64,000 nucleotides of DNA, taken from assembly GCA_965224785.1 (NCBI GenBank), contig OZ245062.1, forward strand, positions 3,348,001-3,412,000, given 5' to 3'. A model generated the notes under the pieces. The model saw only the letters and a program-made list of their open reading frames with translations, ran no database searches and was not told where the DNA came from. This DNA is from JALSNL01 sp036479585. GTDB taxonomy: Bacteria > Bacteroidota > Ignavibacteria > Ignavibacteriales > Melioribacteraceae. The position numbers were made by a program, and so were the translations under genes. Below, piece after piece: positions 9,122-16,358 of this stretch. How positions within the stretch are numbered: the stretch's first letter is position 1; every line of letters begins with the position of its first letter.

Positions 9122-9367
9122 TTATCCTCTTTTATCAAATAATGAACCAATTGATAATCCGTTCATATTACCTTTGTTATTATAAAAATGATAATTTGTT
9201 ATTTCCTCTTTTTGCTCAGGAAATAATTTTGTAAAAAACTTTTTTTCATCTGTTGAAATTTTAGAATCAACATTTATTTTTTCATTCTTACTTAATTTTG
9301 TAACCGTGTTATTTCTTTGAGTAATAACAGGCTTATAATTTCCAATATTATTTGTTGCTATTTTCAT
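9122..9367 (-). CDS. Small protein of unknown function between flgC and fliE
   Basis: An 81-residue, basic, Asn/Lys-rich protein with no membrane segment and no recognised domain. It starts at the ATG at 9367, one base past the flgC stop, and ends one base before the fliE start, so it is clearly inside the operon and translated in series. The C-terminus (NGLSIGSLFDKRG) looks more ordered than the rest. Position among rod genes suggests an accessory rod or export factor, but this is inference. A longer start at 9409 would overlap flgC by 41 bases and is less likely. Confidence 0.6.
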   Translation of the reverse strand: MKIATNNIGNYKPVITQRNNTVTKLSKNEKINVDSKISTDEKKFFTKLFPEQKEEITNYHFYNNKGNMNGLSIGSLFDKRG

Positions 9368-9368
9368 A

Positions 9369-9869
9369 TTATATACCCAACGAACTTTTTGCCATTTCTT
9401 TGGCAGCATTAAATGCAGTTAAGTTGGCTTCAAAACTTCTTGAAGCAGAAATCATCTCTACCATTTCTGTTACAACACTAACGTTTGGCATTAGCACATA
9501 ACCTTCCTCATTAGCATCAGGATGATCAGGCATAAAAACCAAATCGCCATCCGATTTATCAGTCTCTTCAGTTATCATTAATCCATCTTTCCCAGTACCA
9601 TCAAGCTTAGGCTCATTGGGAATTTGATGATTTAATTTGCTTAATCTAACTCCAGCTTGTAAATTTTGATTTGTATTTCCAACTCCATTTTGAAAATTTT
9701 CTTTTTCTTGCATTACACTTATGTACTTTCTTTGATATGGTTTTCCAGTTTCAGTTTTTGTAGTACTTGTGTTAGCAATGTTTTCTGTTATCAATTCCAT
9801 TCGCTTTTTTTGAATGCTCATACCTCTTGAACTAATTTGGAATGCAGAAAAGTTAGGATTAATTTTCAT
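9369..9869 (-). CDS. flgC: Flagellar proximal rod protein FlgC
   Basis: A rod component exported across the inner membrane. The N-terminus has the rod/hook signature (ISSRGMSIQKKRMELITENIANTST), where an ANT(S/T) motif is usual for FlgB, FlgC and FlgG. The C-terminus has the matching amphipathic helix (VSVVTEMVEMISASRSFEAN, then AFNAAKEMAKSSLGI). Its 166 residues are slightly long owing to an acidic insert near residues 85-120. It starts one base inside the end of flgB. Confidence 0.96.
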   Translation of the reverse strand: MKINPNFSAFQISSRGMSIQKKRMELITENIANTSTTKTETGKPYQRKYISVMQEKENFQNGVGNTNQNLQAGVRLSKLNHQIPNEPKLDGTGKDGLMITEETDKSDGDLVFMPDHPDANEEGYVLMPNVSVVTEMVEMISASRSFEANLTAFNAAKEMAKSSLGI

Positions 9870-10225
9870 TATCTACCTCCCTTTATTACATTTTGTAAAC
9901 CTCTGTAATATCCAGTAATTTTTTTTGCTCCAAATTTGAACAGAATTGTATTCTCAGCCATGTCAGCCATTTCTCTATTAACATCTACATTGTTAAAACC
10001 GGAAATGTTTTCTTCATTTTCATCTGTTATTACTTTGAATTCAGATTTGTTTGAACTACCATTCACCTGGTCAGCAATGTTTGAGTTAAGAACATCTTTA
10101 AATTCCACTTCTCGTCTTTGATAACCAATAGTTTCTGTATTAGCTATATTTTGACCGATAACTTTTTGCTTTAAAGATGTATAATCTAAAAGACGTTCTA
10201 AAGCTTTGTATGGAGGAATTGACAT
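9869..10225 (-). CDS. flgB: Flagellar proximal rod protein FlgB
   Basis: The first gene of the basal-body block. The 118 residues include YTSLKQKVIGQNIANTETIGYQRREV, the conserved rod-protein N-terminal helix with IANTET, and a C-terminal helix with VNREMADMAENTILFKFGA. The start ATG at 10225 is preceded by AGGTGA at the right distance. A 120-base gap separates it from the chemotaxis genes upstream and holds a sigma-54-like motif, so this block may have its own promoter. Confidence 0.95.
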   Translation of the reverse strand: MSIPPYKALERLLDYTSLKQKVIGQNIANTETIGYQRREVEFKDVLNSNIADQVNGSSNKSEFKVITDENEENISGFNNVDVNREMADMAENTILFKFGAKKITGYYRGLQNVIKGGR

Positions 10226-10256
10226 AGTTCACCTATTAATTATTTATAATAATTAT

Positions 10257-10272
10257 GTCAAAACTAATGCCA
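10257..10272 (-). promoter_or_regulatory. Sigma-54-like motif upstream of flgB
   Basis: On the minus strand the sequence reads TGGCAT-N5-TTGAC. The -24 half fits the sigma-54 consensus TGGCAC and the spacing of the two halves is exact, but the -12 half has GA where GC is nearly invariant. Predicted transcription would begin about 25 bases before the flgB ATG, leaving room for the AGGTGA ribosome site. The -12 mismatch makes this a weak call. Confidence 0.25.
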
Positions 10273-10345
10273 AGGAATTGTTGTGTTAACGAATGTTTTA
10301 AGGGATAGGAATGCCAAAAGATGGCTAATGTTAATCAGTTGTTAA

Positions 10346-10588
10346 TTATTCATCACTATAATCAAGTATTACAGACTTTGTTTCACCGCAAGAACAGACA
10401 AATTTAATCTCTTTAATATTGTCATTTTCATCTTTGTTAAGAATAATTTTCACTCCTTCGTGACTCTCTTCTTCAACGGTAATTTTGGTAGCTCCAATTA
10501 TCTCAACATCTTCTGCTTTAATAATATTTCCGGAACCTGTACCACCAAATGAGATTTCTTTAAATGTTGCATCATCAAAATTATTCAT
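10346..10588 (-). CDS. Small acidic protein with a CxCG motif, chemotaxis operon
   Basis: An 80-residue acidic protein. The C-terminal third holds FVCSCGETKSVILDYSDE, a CxCG pair that could bind metal with a partner or form part of a zinc ribbon. The first half is a glycine-containing beta-like region (EISFGGTGSGNIIKAEDVEI). It follows cheB by 2 bases and ends the chemotaxis block. No domain is recognised. With only two cysteines, a complete zinc site would need dimerisation or other ligands. Confidence 0.6.
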   Translation of the reverse strand: MNNFDDATFKEISFGGTGSGNIIKAEDVEIIGATKITVEEESHEGVKIILNKDENDNIKEIKFVCSCGETKSVILDYSDE

Positions 10589-10590
10589 AT

Positions 10591-11655
10591 TTAAACTGCT
10601 TTGTTTATAATTGCTGGAATTTCTTCTAATGGAGCAACTGTATCAGCTAAACCATTTTCTACAATAGCTCTTGGCATTCCATATACAACGCAAGTATTTT
10701 CATCTTGGGCTATGCAGTGTCCGCCAACTGCTTTAATTTTTTTAACACCTTCTAAACCGTCTTTGCCCATACCAGTCATTATAACACTTAGTATATTTTT
10801 ACCATATACTTTTTCTACTGATTCAAACATTACATCAACAGATGGTTTATGTAATTGTTCTTTAGGCATTTCCGAAGTTTCAATAACAATATTTACACCA
10901 ACTTTTTTAACTTTCATGTGGAAGCCACCCTTTGCAATATATACCACACCCTTTCTAACAACTTCATTATTTTCTGCTTCTTTTACTTCAAGACTACTTA
11001 ACGAATTTAATCTTTGAGCCAAAGACGCAGTAAATTTTGGTGGCATATGTTGAACAACAAAAACTGGGACTTTTAAATTGCTTGATAATCCAGGAATTAT
11101 TTTTTGCAAAGAAATAGGTCCGCCTGTAGAGATACCCATTGCTAATGCATTATATTTTCCTGGTGGTAAAGATTTAGATTTTGTAACACTTGACTTACTA
11201 ATTGGGTTTGATAAACTCTTGGAGAAATTATGAATTTGTCTTACAACCTTTTTTTCTCTAGCAAACAGTTTTATCTTTTTTATCAGATCTACTTTAATAT
11301 CAGCTATAGCAACACTTACAAATGATGATGCTTTTGGAATAAAATCTACAGCTCCAAGTTCTAATGCTTTAAGAGTTTCTTCAGCTCCCTCTTTTGTTAA
11401 TGAGCTAACCATTAAAACCGGAAGTGGACTTTGTTTCATAATATGTTTTAAAGCAGTTAGCCCATCCATCTTTGGCATTTCAATATCTAGCGTAACAATA
11501 TCTGGTCTTAAATTTTTAACCTTATTCAAAGCATCCAACCCATCAACAGCGGTTGCAATTACTTCTATGGCTGGATCAGACTCTATCAACATTGATAATG
11601 ATTTTCGCATAAATGCAGAATCATCAACTACAAGAACTTTAATTTTATTAATCAT
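10591..11655 (-). CDS. cheB: Chemotaxis methylesterase/glutamine deamidase CheB
   Basis: CheB removes methyl groups from receptors when phosphorylated by CheA, giving adaptation. The receiver domain has DD at 11-12 and the phospho-acceptor Asp57 (IVTLDIEMPKMDG). The C-terminal esterase has the triad Ser176 (GISTGGP), His203 (VVQHMPP) and Asp299 (GMGKDG). The ATG at 11655 gives 354 residues, overlaps the cheA end by 8 bases and has GCGGA 7 bases upstream. An in-frame TTG at 11667 is less likely. Confidence 0.97.
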   Translation of the reverse strand: MINKIKVLVVDDSAFMRKSLSMLIESDPAIEVIATAVDGLDALNKVKNLRPDIVTLDIEMPKMDGLTALKHIMKQSPLPVLMVSSLTKEGAEETLKALELGAVDFIPKASSFVSVAIADIKVDLIKKIKLFAREKKVVRQIHNFSKSLSNPISKSSVTKSKSLPPGKYNALAMGISTGGPISLQKIIPGLSSNLKVPVFVVQHMPPKFTASLAQRLNSLSSLEVKEAENNEVVRKGVVYIAKGGFHMKVKKVGVNIVIETSEMPKEQLHKPSVDVMFESVEKVYGKNILSVIMTGMGKDGLEGVKKIKAVGGHCIAQDENTCVVYGMPRAIVENGLADTVAPLEEIPAIINKAV

Positions 11656-13798
11656 TTTTATCCGCAATTTTATTTATTAATTCAGCAATATCAGCAATCA
11701 TAACAACTTTACCATCGCCCATAATTGTTGAACCAGCAACACCTTCAATATTACCAAGGTACTTGCCAAGTGATTTTATTACAATTTCTTTTTGACCAAT
11801 TAAGTTATCTACTTTTATGCCATATCGTTTTTCTGCTAGACCAATAATAACAATATATTGAGAGTCACTTGTATTTGGTAATGTATCTGTATGATAAAGA
11901 AGTTGATCTATATTTATTAATGGAATTACTCTATCTCTAACTCTTATACATTCTGTTTTATTAATTGGGTAAATATCTTTCTTTGTTACTGTAATAACTT
12001 CTATAACAGAGTTCAACGGAATCACAATTGTTTCGCCAATAATTTCAACTAACAAGCCTTCAATTATTGCAAGCGTTAGTGGAAGCTTGATGATTATATC
12101 TGTTCCCTTTCCTAATTCCGATTCAATATCAATTATTCCACGTAAACGAGTAACATTGGTTTTAACAACATCCATCCCAACACCTCTACCAGAAACATTT
12201 GTAACTTTTGCTGCTGTAGAAAAACCGGGAGCAAAAATTAGATTGAATGCTTCTTTATCTGTCATCTCATCAGCTTTCTCTTTTGTAATAACACCTTTTT
12301 CAATTGATTTCTGTTTTAGTATTTCTGCATCCATTCCAGCACCATCATCTGAAATTGTTATTACAATATGGTTACCTTCGTGTTCTGCAGAAAGTGTTAT
12401 TGTACCTTTAGGATCTTTACCAGCTTTTTCTCTAGCCTCTGGTGTTTCCACTCCGTGATCAACTGAGTTTCTAATTAGATGCACTAATGGATCATTTATT
12501 TCTTCAATTAAAGTTTTATCAAGCTCTGTTGTTTCACCTTCAATTACAAGTTGAACTTTTTTCTTAGTCTCTTTACTTAAATCTCTAACCAACCTTGGGA
12601 ACTTGTTAAACACTTTCCCAATTCTAATCATCCTGGTTTTCATAACAGCTTGTTGTAACTGTGTTGTTAGTAAATCAAGTTGTCTAGTTGTATCTCCAAG
12701 ATTTCTTGCTAACTCAGTTCCTTCTTGTTCTTTTGCAAAATCTTCGTTGGTTTGGGTAAGTCTATTTCTTCCAAGAACAATTTCAGAAACTATATTTAGG
12801 AGTTCGTCTAACCTTTCAACATCAACTCTAATAGTTTGCTCAATTGCTGGTTTGTTAGGTTTTTTATTTTCAACTTTTTTAGTCTTAAATGGAGTTGCTA
12901 CTTCTTTTTTGGCTTCTTCTTTTAACTCACTAATTGAAGTTGTGTTTGATTTATCTTCTAGTATAACTTCAATGGGTTCTGAGTTTGTTAAAGCTGGAGT
13001 TGGTGCTTCAGCAACGGCAGTTTCATTTCCCCCAATAGCCTCAACTGTAATAGCAAGTTTGGAAGAATTTTCTTCCTTAGCTCTTTTGTTTGCTTGAATG
13101 AATGCTTGTTCAATTTCTGCATCACTCATGTCTTCTGTAATAATTATTTCTTCATCGGTATTTGCACTTTCATCTTTTGCAGCAATCTTTGCATCTTCTT
13201 CTTTAGCTTTTTTGTTAGCCTGAATAAATGCTTGTTCAATTTCTGCATCAGTCATATCATCAGTTATTTCAATTTCATCATCACTACTTACTGTTGTGGT
13301 TTTCTCTTCAACTTTCTCAATTTCTTTTTCAACTACTACTTTTGCAACTTCTTCTTTAACTTCAGCAGTTTCTTCAACAACTCCGCCTTCCATTGATGCT
13401 AAAACTTCTTTCAAATTTTTCAAATATGGTTCTGTATCAAAATCTTCATTCTTCTGATTTTCTACAACATCTAATAATTCATTTAGAGCATCGAAACAAT
13501 CTAAAAGTGCATCCATAATTAGAGTACTTAAACTTGCTTCTCCTTTACGAAGTTTATTTAAAATATCCTCAAGATGATGAGTTAATTTTTGTAGTTTTTC
13601 TAAACCAAGAAAACCAGATGTGCCTTTTATAGTATGGAAAGATCTAAAAATTTCATTTAATAAATCTGCATCATCTGGTGTACTTTCTAATTGAACCAAG
13701 TCTGTATCTAGTTTCTCAAAAATTTCTTTTGTTTCAACAATGAAACTCTCAAAAATTTCTGCCATTTCCGGATCAACTAGTAAAGCATAATCAGCCAT
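11648..13798 (-). CDS. cheA: Chemotaxis histidine kinase CheA with a duplicated linker peptide
   Basis: CheA phosphorylates CheY and CheB in response to receptors. Domain order is: Hpt (P1, residues 1-110, phospho-site His55 in FHTIKGTSGFLG); a long acidic linker (about 135-325); dimerisation helices (from about 326, VDVERLDELLNIVSEIVLG); HATPase with NSVDHGVE, DDGAGMD and GRGVGMDVV; and a C-terminal CheW-like P5 domain. No folded P2 domain is evident. Instead the linker carries two near-identical peptides at residues 175-201 and 217-243 (core DAEIEQAFIQANK), 42 residues apart, which resemble CheY-binding peptides. The gene is tightly packed with cheZ and cheB. Confidence 0.96.
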   Translation of the reverse strand: MADYALLVDPEMAEIFESFIVETKEIFEKLDTDLVQLESTPDDADLLNEIFRSFHTIKGTSGFLGLEKLQKLTHHLEDILNKLRKGEASLSTLIMDALLDCFDALNELLDVVENQKNEDFDTEPYLKNLKEVLASMEGGVVEETAEVKEEVAKVVVEKEIEKVEEKTTTVSSDDEIEITDDMTDAEIEQAFIQANKKAKEEDAKIAAKDESANTDEEIIITEDMSDAEIEQAFIQANKRAKEENSSKLAITVEAIGGNETAVAEAPTPALTNSEPIEVILEDKSNTTSISELKEEAKKEVATPFKTKKVENKKPNKPAIEQTIRVDVERLDELLNIVSEIVLGRNRLTQTNEDFAKEQEGTELARNLGDTTRQLDLLTTQLQQAVMKTRMIRIGKVFNKFPRLVRDLSKETKKKVQLVIEGETTELDKTLIEEINDPLVHLIRNSVDHGVETPEAREKAGKDPKGTITLSAEHEGNHIVITISDDGAGMDAEILKQKSIEKGVITKEKADEMTDKEAFNLIFAPGFSTAAKVTNVSGRGVGMDVVKTNVTRLRGIIDIESELGKGTDIIIKLPLTLAIIEGLLVEIIGETIVIPLNSVIEVITVTKKDIYPINKTECIRVRDRVIPLINIDQLLYHTDTLPNTSDSQYIVIIGLAEKRYGIKVDNLIGQKEIVIKSLGKYLGNIEGVAGSTIMGDGKVVMIADIAELINKIADKND

Positions 13799-13825
13799 TT
13801 TTTTTCTCTTTTATGAAATTATCTA

Positions 13826-14578
13826 TTATGAAAATAATTTATCAATGTCGTCTTGTGTTGTTGTTTCACTACTCACTATTGAGTCAACCATATCTTGACT
13901 AACGTCTGGTTTTTCATAGCTTGCGTTTGCATCAAAATGTGTTCCAGGTAATTCTAAGTCCGGTGTTCGTTGCGATTTATCCATCGAATCATCAAAAACA
14001 GAAAGTAGCGAACCAAGTTTATGTTGAACAGAAATAATTAAATGGTTAACTGCAGCAAGTTGCTGTGATGTAATATCTTGAACTTGTAACGACATTGTAA
14101 TTTGATCGGTACTTTCTGTTATATCTTGCAACTTATTTTTCATTGTCTCTAATGTTAAGCCAATATCTAACTCTTCCATCAGTTCACCAAATATTACTTC
14201 AGCACTTTCATTTCCCTTAATTACTTTTTGTAGATTTTCAACTAAATCTTCAACTCTATTTCTTCTTTCAATTATTTCATTTATACTTTCATCAAGACTA
14301 GATAGTTGATTAGTAATTTCATCAACCTTATCCAACACCTCAGTAATTGCAAGCTCAGTTGCACTTGTTACTTTATCTATCTGACTTGATGCTTCCGGTA
14401 TTTTGGCTCTAGTTTCTTCAATAGAACCGTTTACTTCTTCAATAATTGGAATAAAATCACTAATAAAGGATACGAAACCTTCAACAACAGGAACCATTTT
14501 TTCGCCAAACTTAAAAACACTTTCTACTTCCTTTAACTTCTCTAACATTCCACTTAAATCTTTTACTGTATCACTCAT
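13826..14578 (-). CDS. cheZ: CheZ-like CheY-P phosphatase
   Basis: A 250-residue all-helical protein. Residues near 180-200 contain MSLQVQDITSQQLAAVNHLI, matching the CheZ catalytic helix with its Asp and Gln (QDxTxQ pattern). The C-terminus ends TTQDDIDKLFS after a flexible acidic stretch, the place and type of the CheY-binding tail in known CheZ proteins. The long N-terminal helices fit the CheZ four-helix bundle dimer. Position between cheY and cheA supports the call. The N-terminal half diverges from enterobacterial CheZ, so this is a distant member. Confidence 0.75.
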   Translation of the reverse strand: MSDTVKDLSGMLEKLKEVESVFKFGEKMVPVVEGFVSFISDFIPIIEEVNGSIEETRAKIPEASSQIDKVTSATELAITEVLDKVDEITNQLSSLDESINEIIERRNRVEDLVENLQKVIKGNESAEVIFGELMEELDIGLTLETMKNKLQDITESTDQITMSLQVQDITSQQLAAVNHLIISVQHKLGSLLSVFDDSMDKSQRTPDLELPGTHFDANASYEKPDVSQDMVDSIVSSETTTQDDIDKLFS

Positions 14579-14590
14579 AATTGTTACCTT

Positions 14591-14965
14591 TTAATTTGCT
14601 AATACTAAATCAATTTTGTCTTTTAGAATTTGAGGTGTAAATGGTTTTACAACATAATTGTTTACTCTGGCTTGCAAAGCTTGAACTATATCCTCTTTAA
14701 TACCACGAGTTGTAACCATAAGAATTGGTAGTTCTTTTGTTTTATCGTTAGCTCGTATGGCTTTGGTTAATTCTAAACCTGTCATTACAGGCATATTCCA
14801 ATCTGTAATAATGAAGTTTATTGAATCATCCGCAGTAAGTTTTTCAAAAGCAACTTTACCATCTTCAGCTTCAACATAATCGGTATAACCTAATGACTTT
14901 AGTGTATTAACAACAATTCTTCTCATTGTACTTGAATCATCAACAATTAAGAATTTTTTATCCAT
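14591..14965 (-). CDS. cheY: Chemotaxis response regulator CheY
   Basis: A single-domain receiver of 124 residues. It has acidic DD at 9-10, phospho-acceptor Asp55 (FIITDWNMPVMTG), the Thr switch in MVTTRG and the Lys in YVVKPF. The DWNMP sequence and the TTRG/KPF pattern are those of motor-binding CheY proteins, so of the two receivers here this is the best candidate for the flagellar switch ligand. It lies directly before the cheZ-like gene. Confidence 0.92.
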   Translation of the reverse strand: MDKKFLIVDDSSTMRRIVVNTLKSLGYTDYVEAEDGKVAFEKLTADDSINFIITDWNMPVMTGLELTKAIRANDKTKELPILMVTTRGIKEDIVQALQARVNNYVVKPFTPQILKDKIDLVLAN

Positions 14966-15001
14966 CGTATTTCCTATTGAGTATTTATAAATTTTATATT
15001 T

Positions 15002-15361
15002 CTAATTAATATATTTTGCTACTTCGTACTGAATTCTTTTGGGGTCAAATGGTTTTACCATATATGAATTTGCTCCACTTGCAATACCTCTATCTACATC
15101 TGCACTTCCCTTTAATGAAGAAAGTATAATAATTGGAGTTTCTTTATCACTACTTCTAACTGTTTCTATTAGCTCAAAGCCATCCATATTTGGCATATTT
15201 AAATCTGTAATTATTAAATCTACATCGCTAGTTGGTAAAAGCTCAATAGCTTCCATACCATCGCACGCAGCAATTACTTCATAGCCTAATGCTTTCAAAG
15301 AAAAAGAAACAAACTTTCTTATTGTTGGAGAATCATCTGCTATTAAAATTTTCTTTTTCAT
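15002..15361 (-). CDS. Second CheY-type single-domain receiver
   Basis: A 119-residue receiver with DD at 9-10, Asp53 (LIITDLNMPNMDG), a Ser in place of the switch Thr (IILSSLKG) and Lys in MVKPFDP. No output domain. Compared with the downstream CheY it has the DLNMPNMDG form shared with general receivers. It may act as a phosphate sink, adaptor or alternative motor ligand; sequence alone does not decide. It is 4 bases after cheR. Confidence 0.88.
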   Translation of the reverse strand: MKKKILIADDSPTIRKFVSFSLKALGYEVIAACDGMEAIELLPTSDVDLIITDLNMPNMDGFELIETVRSSDKETPIIILSSLKGSADVDRGIASGANSYMVKPFDPKRIQYEVAKYIN

Positions 15362-15365
15362 TTAA

Positions 15366-16358
15366 TCACCCCTTCCTATATCCAATGGTTTTTGGAAAAC
15401 TTACTAATTGAAACGCTTTGGAAATTCCATGAAGTGTTTCAGAATATCCAATGAACAAATATCCATTTGGATTTAGAGAATTGTATAAATTATTTACAAC
15501 TTTTACTTTTGATTGTGTATCGAAGTAGATTAAAACATTTGCACAAGTAACAATATCAAATTTACCCATCATTCGTATGCCAGCATCATCATAAAGATTT
15601 AGTGTTTTAAATGTTACCATATTTTTTATTTTAGGATCTATTTCGTAGTTGTTATCAACTTTCTTAAAATATTTTTTCAAATACAATGGTGGAGTATTTC
15701 TAATTGAATACTCTTTGTAAATCCCTTTCTTAGCAGTTTCTACAATTGAATAATCTAGATCCGTTCCAACTATTTCTACTTTTAGATTTGGAAATTTTGG
15801 CAAAATCAATTCATGAATAACCATTGCGGCTGTATATGCTTCCTCACCACTTGAAGAGGCTGCGCTCCAAATTCTAATTTTTTTGCTAAACCCTGGTTGC
15901 TTATCTACAAGTTCTTGAATAACAGTTGATACCAATGCATCCGCTTGTGGTTGATTGCGGAAAAAGTAAGTTTCATTAATTGTTATTGCTTCAAATAATT
16001 GTTTCTTTTCTTCTTCTCTTTTAGGATTGGTTTTTAGAAATTGTAAATATTGTTCAAAAGATGACAATTTTAAATGTTTAAGTCTTTTCTGCAATCTGCT
16101 CTCTAGTAAATACTTTTTATTATCTTGAAAGTAAATTCCACATAAATCGTAAATATATTTACGCCAAGTTTCAAAACCTTGCTGAGTAAGCTTTTGGTTT
16201 TGCGTACCAGCTCCAATACCTGCACCAAACGAGCCAAATCTATTTGGTTTACTTATAGAACCGAATGTTGAACCAAGTTTTGGTTTTAGTGCTGAACCAA
16301 AAATTGGTTTCGATGCTGATGTTAAATTCGGTCGTAAGTTAGAAGATGAATTCAGCAT
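15366..16358 (-). CDS. cheR: Chemotaxis methyltransferase CheR with a repetitive N-terminal tail
   Basis: CheR methylates receptor glutamates using S-adenosylmethionine. After residue 60 the standard fold is clear: helical N-domain (LLESRLQKRLKHL), then RIWSAASSSGEEAYTAAM (the SAM site with SSGEE), VGTDLDYSIVETA, and CANVLIYFD. The first 57 residues are unusual, a Pro/Gly/Ser-rich basic tail with repeated KPxxGS or FGS units (SKPIFGSALKPKLGSTFGS). This could tether CheR to receptors or other partners, since none of the receptors here shows an obvious C-terminal CheR-binding pentapeptide. Confidence 0.95.
   Translation of the reverse strand: MLNSSSNLRPNLTSASKPIFGSALKPKLGSTFGSISKPNRFGSFGAGIGAGTQNQKLTQQGFETWRKYIYDLCGIYFQDNKKYLLESRLQKRLKHLKLSSFEQYLQFLKTNPKREEEKKQLFEAITINETYFFRNQPQADALVSTVIQELVDKQPGFSKKIRIWSAASSSGEEAYTAAMVIHELILPKFPNLKVEIVGTDLDYSIVETAKKGIYKEYSIRNTPPLYLKKYFKKVDNNYEIDPKIKNMVTFKTLNLYDDAGIRMMGKFDIVTCANVLIYFDTQSKVKVVNNLYNSLNPNGYLFIGYSETLHGISKAFQLVSFPKTIGYRKG

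Noticed and set aside
9121..9150. Longer FliE start at 9150
   Set aside because: The ATG at 9120 has AGAGG just upstream and begins the family-typical sequence; the longer start overlaps the preceding gene.
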